DNA of 64,000 nt from Bos javanicus. Lineage: Eukaryota > Chordata > Mammalia > Artiodactyla > Bovidae. The notes under the pieces are model-generated. The model made no database searches. It was not told the DNA's origin and saw nothing but the letters and a program-made list of their open reading frames with translations. The stretch covers positions 119,232,001-119,296,000 of the forward strand of contig NC_083869.1 in assembly GCF_032452875.1 (NCBI RefSeq), written 5' to 3'. The translations under genes were made by a program, and so were the position numbers. Shown here piece by piece: positions 57,086 to 64,000 of the stretch (position 1 is the first letter of the stretch; each line of letters opens with the position of its first letter).

Positions 57086-57292
57086 GGCTTCCCTGGTAGC
57101 TCAGACAGCAAATAATTTGCCTGCAATTTAGGAGACCCATGTTTGATCCATGGGTTGGGAAGATCCCCTGGAAAAGGGAATGGCTACCCACTCCAGTATT
57201 CTTGCCTGAAGAATCCCATGGACAGAGGAGACGGGTGGGCTATACAGTCCATGGGATCACAAAGAGTCAGACATGACTGAGTGACTAACACA
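57086..57292 (+). mobile_element. Bov-tA SINE
   Basis: A full-length plus-strand copy. Target duplication CCCTCTGTG (57077-57085 and 57293-57301). Confidence 0.95.
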
Positions 57293-57350
57293 CCCTCTGT
57301 GACAAACACAAGACTAGGAAGGGACAAGAATGGGACCCATGAGGCCAGGT

Positions 57351-57541
57351 ATGAAAGTGAAAGTCGTTCAGTCGTGTCCAACTCTGCGATCCCATGGACC
57401 GTGTCCATGGAATTCTCCAGGCCAGATTACTCAAGTGGGTAGCCTTTCCCTTCTCCAGGGGATCTTCCCAACCCAGGGGTTGAACCCAGGTCTTCTGCAT
57501 TTCAGGTGGATTCTTTACCAGCTGAGCCACAAGGGAAGCCC
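57351..57541 (-). mobile_element. Bov-tA SINE facing the previous one
   Basis: A full-length minus-strand copy only 58 bases from the plus-strand copy, so the pair is an inverted repeat. Confidence 0.95.
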
Positions 57542-58171
57542 TGGGGAATCAGCAAAAGGAGTTAAGGTGGGACCAGGAGGCCACTGCAGGCCAACCTCAA
57601 GGTCTTGTGAGGACTAGACTCCCTCCACAGCTTCCATTGTGAGGGTCAGGGTTTCCGCAAGGATCCTGAGGTCACCATAAGGCAGGAGCAGCAGCAGGTC
57701 AAGCAAACTGAACCCAAAAGTCCAAGGTCATAGTTGTAGTTAAATAACATCTTCACAGAAACTCAGTCTGACCCAGGGATAAAATACACCACCTCCTTTT
57801 TCCTGCATGGCTCTGTGGCTAACAAAAAAGTTTTCTGCCAGAAGGTAAGGCACCCAACTGGTGCCTAGGGTGGGCCAGGCAGGCAGAAAATGCCCTCACA
57901 GGTGTTTCTACCAACCACACCCCCCGGCACCCCGAACGGCTCTGGCCTTGTCCTCTCTCTGTGTGTCCTGGAGCTGACCTTCCACGACTGGGGCTCCAGG
58001 CAGCAACCCCCACCCCCTGTGCTGTGTGCTGTGCTGGTCATCTTCTGCTGTTAGAGCATCAGGTCCAGGACCCACTTTTCTTTTCTCCTTTGTTGGTTTG
58101 CCAACATCCATAATCAAACATCTGTAATCAGTGGCTCCCCCATGCCCGCAGTGACGCTCCCGTGTGAGACA
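57542..58171. other. Single-copy DNA
   Basis: Nothing recognised. Confidence 0.45.
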
Positions 58172-58682
58172 TGGAGCATTTCCTGCCATATCAGCAAACA
58201 AGGACGTCACAGCCACCAGTGATTGCAGCCCTGCAATATGAGCCAGTGAGTCCTGAGGAAACTCAGGAAAGAAAAGAAGGCCTGCCACCCAACTGCCATC
58301 AAACTGCAGTCACTCCCTATGGTGAGCCCTGAGGAAACTCAGGATGTGAAAACACAGGACACTGGCCCCAGATAGCTGAGGTGCATATCAAAGGAACGAT
58401 TTCAGTGAGCCCAGACTCCTGCGTCTTCCATACACAGAAAAGCACTAAATTCCTTAACTTGGGTTATCTGATTTTCTTCAATTAACAATCATCTTTTGAT
58501 GTTCCAACTCCCTGCTCTTTGTTACAAACCTTCTATATAACCCGGATCCCGCCTTGCCTCCTCAGAGCAGTTCTCTCAAGGTTGCTTGAGATGCTGCCTC
58601 CAGCCTTGAAGTCCTAAAAATTCCCACCAAATAAAACAAAACTTTCAACTTTTAGGTTGTGGATATTTTTTAAGTCTGCTCA
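58172..58682 (+). mobile_element. Retroviral LTR (family also at 61852)
   Basis: The LTR starts TGGAGCATTTCCTGCC. It has TATATAA at 58534-58540, AATAAA at 58630-58635, and ends about TAAGTCTGCTCA. It aligns along its whole length with 61852-62557. No retroviral coding sequence adjoins it. Confidence 0.75.
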
Positions 58683-59000
58683 TGTTAAGGAAAGATCCTG
58701 GATCCAATTGTCCAGAATTATATGGGGGGGGCGGATGGTGGCTAGCTCTGAAAATGGTTTTATCCACTCCTGCCCTTCACCCCAGCCCTCACCGGCCTGC
58801 TTCCTCCCAGCCCTCCTGTCTCATCTTTCCGGGGATCCGACCAATCTCCCAGTGCCTGCTCCAGACAGATGACAATCTGGGAGAGTGGAAGGGCACCAGG
58901 GACTCCATCCAGCAATGAGGTCTAAGCAGCAAGAAGGGGACTGACCACCTGTCCTTCTCTGTCCTTGGGTGCCTCTGGCTCCTTAAATTCTGGAAGTGGA
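58683..59000. other. Unassigned DNA between LTRs
   Basis: I see no primer-binding site or gag-like frame following the LTR. Confidence 0.4.
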
Positions 59001-59691
59001 AATGGTATCCTGGGTCTAATGTCAGCCTCAAACCAAGACCAAACCAAGATATGCGGGCTCCAGTTAAGGCATGTACAATCAGCCTCCTGTTTGCCCTCCG
59101 AAATGAAAGTAACAACAGAAACAGGATAAATAGTCATTGTTTCTTGTAAACACCTTGAAGTAACAGTCAAGGCAATAGTCAGGGCAATAGTCATGGCAAG
59201 GACAAAGAGGGACAAAACCCTTTTTGAGTAAAAGATTAAGGGATCTCTGCTTCCCCCTCTTTTGGGACAAGGGAGACACTACACATGCACAGAAAGGCTC
59301 CTTGTGGGTCAGAAGTCAAGAGATAACACCAAGCCCTAATGAGTCTTGATCCTCCCAGAAGCCTTCACTTCGAGATCCGTCTTGACTGAGGGGTGCGTGT
59401 GTACCCAGGAGAGGGTCTCAGGGTAGGTCAGGTGTGGATAAAGAAACCAGATAGATGGCCTGAAGGAAGACAAGAACCCGAAAGAACTGCCCTATACAAA
59501 TGACTTAACCTCCTCTTTACTGTGCTCCTCATCACAGGGTGGGACACCCAGGCCCTTTCTCTCCCCATGTGCATCTCTGCTTTGCTTCTGTCTTAACTAA
59601 AATAAACCAACCGTTTCTCTATGCGTTCTCCCACTTGCTGTTGTGCTGTGTTGTACCTACATTTACAGCTTCTGTCTCTGTGACAAATGCA
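59001..59691 (+). mobile_element. Second LTR of a different family
   Basis: It has LTR character on the plus strand: AATAAA at 59601-59606, a T/C-rich R region before it, and a possible CA end at 59691. Near 59163-59195 a GGCAATAGTCA unit is repeated. The left boundary is uncertain and there is no coding part. Confidence 0.5.
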
Positions 59692-59732
59692 TTTTTTACT
59701 GAGGGCAAAGATCCAGGGAAAAATAGCCTCTA

Positions 59733-59870
59733 GCCCTTGCTGGTCTGGTGGCTAGGATTCCTGGTTTTCTTCCAGGCTACCCAAGCTCAATTCCCGGGCA
59801 GAAAATTAAGATCTCACTTCACTGAGAGGCAACTGCTCACTGTTGCCTCGCCCGAGATCAGGAAGGGGCA
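59733..59870 (+). mobile_element. CHR-type SINE with tRNA-Glu-like head
   Basis: The head GGTCTGGTGGCTAGGATTCC is followed by an intact anticodon stem CCTGG/CCAGG around a TTTTCTT loop and a T-arm GCTCAATTCCCGGGC. The end stem does not pair properly, so it is not a working tRNA gene. Confidence 0.7.
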
Positions 59871-60894
59871 TTGAGCTCAGTTTCATTGGTCAAGCAGGAC
59901 TGGGTGTGGGGTTTCACCTTCGCAAAGCAGCTCTAGCTGCAAGAAGGCAGGAAAGACCAGTAGAAAGGCGGGCCTCACAGCTTCGTTTCTTCTGCTGTCC
60001 AAGCCCAAGGGGGAGGCCACACAGGTGGGCAGCTACCTGCAGCCCAGACAGTTTGGCACATGGCGCCACCATGTCTGTGCCCAGCTTCTCTTGGCAAGAC
60101 TGGATCAGAGGTCTCTCAACACCGGACAGGATCATATCAGCCTCTTATTCCTGGCTGAAGGATGCCCTTCCACAGTGCCAGGAGCAGACTGGGGCCTCCA
60201 CTGGGACAGTGGTCCAGCGCCCTGAAGTATGTATCACACCTCACACTTGTTAACACTTTCTGGGCAGAGTCGGGCTTCCTGAGACCTTGCCGTGTGCTGG
60301 GGCTGGGGAGAGGAAAGCAAGACCAGCAGGGGGTGCCATGGAAGGAGTGGGGGGCCTGGGGCTGGGAGGCTTGCCCAGGCCCAGGTGGAAGTCGGGGACC
60401 CACACCCACGATGGAAGAAGACCCTGAGGGCCCCTGAGGAGGGGTCAGGCCCCAGGAGACACAGGGCTGGGCTGCTCCTGCCTTTCTCTCCCTGGCCAAC
60501 ATCCCACGTGTGCTTTGGCCCCCTCCTGCCCTTCCCCACTCACCTCCATTCCTCCTTGGGCCTCCATTGGGACCCCAGCTTCCAAGAGACCTTTCTCTCT
60601 CCTTTTATCACAGCACAGACACCCTGGGGGTCCTTGCTGGGAGCTCTGGAAGGGCAGAGAGGGCCTGGGCATCTTCCCAGTGTCCTGCAGAGTGGGCATG
60701 GTATACCTGAACTTGCAGAAGTCACAGGGCAGGGCTGACACCCTGTCTCGAGAGCTCCAAGGTGCCACTTCATCTAGGACAACCCCCTGAGCCCCGCCCT
60801 TAAGGCCCCTCCTGGCTGGGGCTCAACTCTCCTCCCCACAAACCACACATCCCTTCAGGGAGCCCATGTCTAGTTGCTTCTTCTTCTTTTTAGT
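59871..60894. other. GC-rich single-copy DNA
   Basis: Open frames overlap on both strands with no start or splice preference. Nothing recognised. Confidence 0.45.
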
Positions 60895-61157
60895 GGTTTT
60901 ATCTCTGAGGTATCATTAACATACAATCAACTCGATTGTGTCAAGTGTATGATGTGATCAGTTCTGATAGATGTGAACACCCACAACACCATCTTCCACA
61001 AGCAGCAGAGTGAAGAGATATATCACTCCAAGAGATTTCCTCCAGTTTCTGGTAACCTTTTCCTTCCCCGCTCCCCATCTCTAGGCAACTGATTTCCCTG
61101 TCATTAAAAGCATGTTTGTCTTCTCCCAATTTTTATGTATTCACTAGAATTACTTTT

Positions 61158-61261
61158 GTTATTGTTGTTGTTCAGCCACTCAGTCGTGTCCGACTCTTTG
61201 CGACCCCAAGGACCGCAGCACACCAGGCTTCCTTGTCCTTCACTATCTCCCAGAGTTTGCT
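61158..61261 (-). mobile_element. BovB tail fragment
   Basis: About 100 bases, TATTGTTGTTGTTCAGCCAC to CTCCCAGAGTTTGCT. Old tail type. Confidence 0.88.
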
Positions 61262-61392
61262 ATACAAAATTATACAGCAGGTATTCTTTCTGATCTGGCT
61301 CTTTCGCTCAACATAACAGATTTATTCCTGTTGCGGTGTGTATCAGGAGTTTAGTCCTTTGTATTACAATACTGAGTAGTGTTCCATTTTAT

Positions 61393-61674
61393 TTTTTTAA
61401 GATTTATTTTTGGCTGTGCTGGGTCTTCACTGCTGCCCATGAGCTTTCGCTAGTTCCGGTGCATGGGCTTTTCATAGAAATGACTTCTGTTGTTGCAAAG
61501 TGCAGGCTCTAGGCGCACAGGCTTCAGTAGTGGTGGCCTCCAGGTTCAGTAGCTGTGGCACAGTCTTAGTTGCTCCGTGGCATGTGCCATCTTCCCAGAC
61601 CAGGCTTTGAACCCATGTCCCTTGCATTGTAAGGCAGGTTCTTAACTACTGAACCATCAAGGAAGCCCCTAATA
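61393..61674 (-). mobile_element. CHR-type SINE, long variant
   Basis: Flanked by a perfect target duplication, TTCCATTTTAT (61382-61392 and 61675-61685). The duplicated central body resembles the copy at 29133. Confidence 0.93.
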
Positions 61675-61851
61675 TTCCATTTTATAATACCACCATTGGT
61701 TTATTAGTGGCTACAAATAAAGATGTCATGAGCTTCATGTCCAAGTCTTTTATGGACGTGAGTGTTGTCTCTCTTTGGTAAACACTTAGAAGTTGAATGA
61801 CTGGGTCACGTGGTAAGTATATGTTTAACTTATTAGAAAACCATTGGGAAA

Positions 61852-62557
61852 TGAAATATTTCTTGCCATATCAGTCAACAAGGATGTCACAGTTGTCAGT
61901 GACTGCAGCCCTCCAACGTGAGCCGGTAAGCTCTAAGGGCACTTAGGAAGGAGAAGAATGCCCGTCAGCAGACTGCAGCCCCTCCCTATGGTGAGCCCCA
62001 GGTGATCTCAAGATGTGAAAAAACACAGGATACTGGCCCAGGATAGCTGAGATGCGTATGAAAAGAATGATTTCAGTGAGCCCAGACTCTTGCATTATGA
62101 GAAAAACCCCGATGCTGGGAAAGACTGAAGGCAGGAGGAAAGGGGACGGCAGAAGATGAGATGGTTGGATGGCATCACTGACTTCAGTTTGAGCAAACTC
62201 TGGGAGATGGTGAAGGACAGGGAAGCTTAGCGTGCTGCAGTCCATGGAGTTGCAAAGGGTTGGACACAACTGAGCAACCAAACAACAAGACTCTTGCATG
62301 TTCCCACACAGAGAAAAGTGCTAAGTTCCTTAACTTGGGATATCTGATTTTTTTTTAAGTAACAGTAACATTTTGATGTTAAGACTACCTGCCCCTTGTT
62401 GCAAAACTTCTATATAAGCTGACTCCTTCCCTCACCTTCCCAGAGCAGTTCTCTCAGGGTTACTTGAGATGCTATTCCTAGACTTGAAGTCCTAAAAATT
62501 TCCACCAAATAAAATATAACTCTCAACTTTTAGATTGTGACTATTGTTTTAAGTCCA
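61852..62557 (+). mobile_element. Solo retroviral LTR inside L1M
   Basis: It aligns with 58172-58682 (TATATAA at 62411-62417, AATAAA at 62508-62513). L1M sequence stops on its left at about 61850 and continues on its right at 62558, so it is a separate solo LTR. A BovB tail (62096-62287) is inserted in it. Confidence 0.8.
62096..62287 (+). mobile_element. BovB 3' end nested in LTR
   Basis: A 192-base copy with a perfect 12-bp target duplication, AGACTCTTGCAT (62084-62095 and 62288-62299). The LTR therefore predates it. Confidence 0.95.
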
Positions 62558-62831
62558 GCTGTTTTCTGAAGGTGTCACACCTGTTGACATTCCCAAAACC
62601 ACCAGTGGACGAGAGTTCCAGTGTCTCCACCTCCTCAATAACACTTGGAATGGTCGGACTTGGTAATTCAGACCTTCTAATACACTGTAAAAGGATCACT
62701 TCCATCATCTCAGAGTTTTTTATTTGGTGATAAGTTCTAATTAAGTTCCAGTCTCTTAGCAAATCATAACTATACAATGTGACATTACCAACTCTACTCA
62801 CCATGTTTTACCTCAGATCCTTAGACCTTAT

Positions 62832-62966
62832 TTTGTTTGCTTGTTCGTTTTGTTTTTGCCACATCGCGTGTCTTACAGAATTTTAGTACCCTGACCAGGG
62901 ATTGAACCTGTACCCCCAGAAGTAGAAGCTCAGAGTCCTAACCACTGGACCACCAGGGAAATCCCC
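62832..62966 (-). mobile_element. CHR-type SINE nested in L1M
   Basis: Body GACCAGGGATTGAACCTGTA, head end GGACCACCAGGGAAATCCC. CCTTATT on both sides is a possible target duplication. Confidence 0.9.
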
Positions 62967-63156
62967 TTATTCATCTTATAGCTGAAAGTGTGTGCCCTTT
63001 AATCAACCTTTCCCTATTTCCCCCACTCCTAGTCCCTGACAACCACTTTTTTTTGTTTGTTTTTTTGAGTTTGACTTTTTTAAATTCCACATATGAGTGA
63101 TAATCAGGTAGTATTTATCTTTGTCTGGCTATTTCACTTAACATAATACATTCAAG

Positions 63157-63372
63157 GGGCTTCCCAGGTGGCTCAGCAGCAAAGAATCCACCTGCAGTAC
63201 AGGAGATGTAGAAGGCTCAGGTTCAATCTATGGGTCGGGAAGATCCTCTGGAGAAGGAAATGGCAAGCCACTCCAGTATTCTTGCCTGGAGAATCCCATA
63301 GACAGAGGAGCCTGGCAAACTACAGTCCTTGGGTTTGCAAGACTCAGACATGACTTAGCGACTAAACAACAA
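63157..63372 (+). mobile_element. Bov-tA SINE nested in L1M
   Basis: Full length from GGGGCTTCCCAGGTGGCTCAG to an ACAACAACAAC tail. Confidence 0.94.
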
Positions 63373-63451
63373 CAACACACTCAAGATCCATCCATATTTT
63401 CAAAAATGCTAAGATTTCCTTCATGGCTGAATAATACTCATATATATATTC

Positions 63452-64000
63452 AAATGACACCATTATGGCAGAAAGTGAAGAGGAACTAAAGAGCCTCTTG
63501 ATGAAAGTGAAACAGGAGAGTGAAAAAGCTGGCTTAAAACTCACCATTCAAAAAACGAAGGTAATGGCATCAGGTCCCATCACTTCATGGCAAATAGATG
63601 GGGAAACAATGGAAACAGTGACAGACTTTATTTTCTTGGGCTCCAAAATCACTGCAGATAGTGACTGCAGCCAAGGGGTGCTTGCTCCTGGAAGAAAGGC
63701 TATGACCAACCGAGACAGCATCTTAAAAAGCAGAGACAATGCCAACAAAGGTCTGTCTGGTCAAAGCTACGATTTTTCCAGTAGTCATATATGGATGTGA
63801 GAATTGGACTATAAAGAAAGCTGAGCACCAAAGAATTGATGCTTTTGAACTGTGGTGTTGGAGAAGACTCTTGGGAGTCCCTTGGACTGCAAGGAGATTC
63901 AACCAGTACATTGTAAAGGAAATCAGTCCTAACTAACCATTCACTGGAAGAACTGATGCTGAAGCTGAAACTCCAGTACTTTGGCCACCCGGTGCAAAGA
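63452..64000 (+). mobile_element. BovB, cut by the window edge
   Basis: 5'-truncated just at the YADD region: the copy keeps only the D-T codons after it and runs through the C-terminal part of ORF2. A short deletion near 63672 and another near 63739 break the frame. The 3' end lies outside the window. Confidence 0.95.

Larger units (their letters stand above)
60895..61845 (-). mobile_element. Ancient L1M 3' end with two insertions
   Basis: A minus-strand L1M 3' UTR and ORF2 end: GAGGTATCATTAACATACAA, CTTTCGCTCAACATAACAG and GAATGACTGGGTCACGTGG. It is split by a BovB tail (61158-61261) and a CHR (61393-61674), and continues beyond the LTR at 62558. Confidence 0.78.
62558..63450 (-). mobile_element. 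Ancient L1M, continued
   Basis: Minus-strand L1M resumes (ACGAGAGTTCCAGTGTCTCC). A second L1M 3' UTR-like part follows (TACAATGTGACATTACCAAC, GGCTGAATAATACTCATATA), split by a CHR and a Bov-tA. Confidence 0.72.

Noticed and set aside
58172..62557. A provirus bounded by the two related LTRs
   Set aside because: L1M sequence lies directly on both sides of the right LTR, and a CHR, a BovB tail and another LTR lie between; no viral genes are seen.

Overview
The window is nuclear DNA of a ruminant, most likely a bovid. The diagnostic evidence is the repeat content: many 3' pieces of the RTE-type LINE BovB, its partner SINEs Bov-tA, Bov-tA3 and Bov-A2, the tRNA-Glu-derived CHR SINEs of whales and ruminants, and bovine-type L1 3' ends. 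There are no bacterial or organellar genes. Most long open frames are artefacts of these repeats. Repeat families were recognised by eye from remembered consensus features, so family names are firmer than subfamily names.

Layout. 51-6775 is one old L1 on the minus strand (from the 3' part of ORF2 at the left to a GC-rich 5' UTR at the right) that has been broken up by later insertions: an LTR fragment, two Bov-tA, two CHR, a short younger L1 end, and a BovB that itself carries a U6 snRNA-L1-L1 composite. 7-46 kb is mostly single-copy DNA peppered with SINEs, BovB pieces, MaLR-type LTRs and MIR/L2 relics. 46.7-47.2 kb is a solo LTR. 48-57 kb holds Bov-A2, nested SINEs and a BovB copy whose 5' part is inverted. 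58-62.6 kb has three LTRs on the plus strand. 60.9-63.45 kb is old L1 on the minus strand with nested insertions, and a BovB runs off the right edge.

The only convincing protein-coding signal is a split gene on the plus strand. Six exon-like blocks (7234-7338, 22141-22256, 28505-28641, 35525-35654, 44336-44508, 46036-46116) have good acceptors and GT donors, and their phases agree at all five junctions. Together they give about 242 residues from the Met codon at 7249. A seventh block, 46234-46370, can finish the frame with a stop at about 287 residues. I do not recognise the product. It begins acidic, then has a short basic patch, and is Pro/Ser/Gly-rich afterwards, with no membrane segment or known domain visible. 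Almost every repeat from 7.3 to 46 kb would lie in its introns.

The best non-gene observations are the U6-L1-L1 composite enclosed by a single 16-bp target duplication (2895-4792), the BovB with a twin-priming-type inversion (51651-53704), and an exact 114-bp tandem duplication inside the old L1 (1266-1493).
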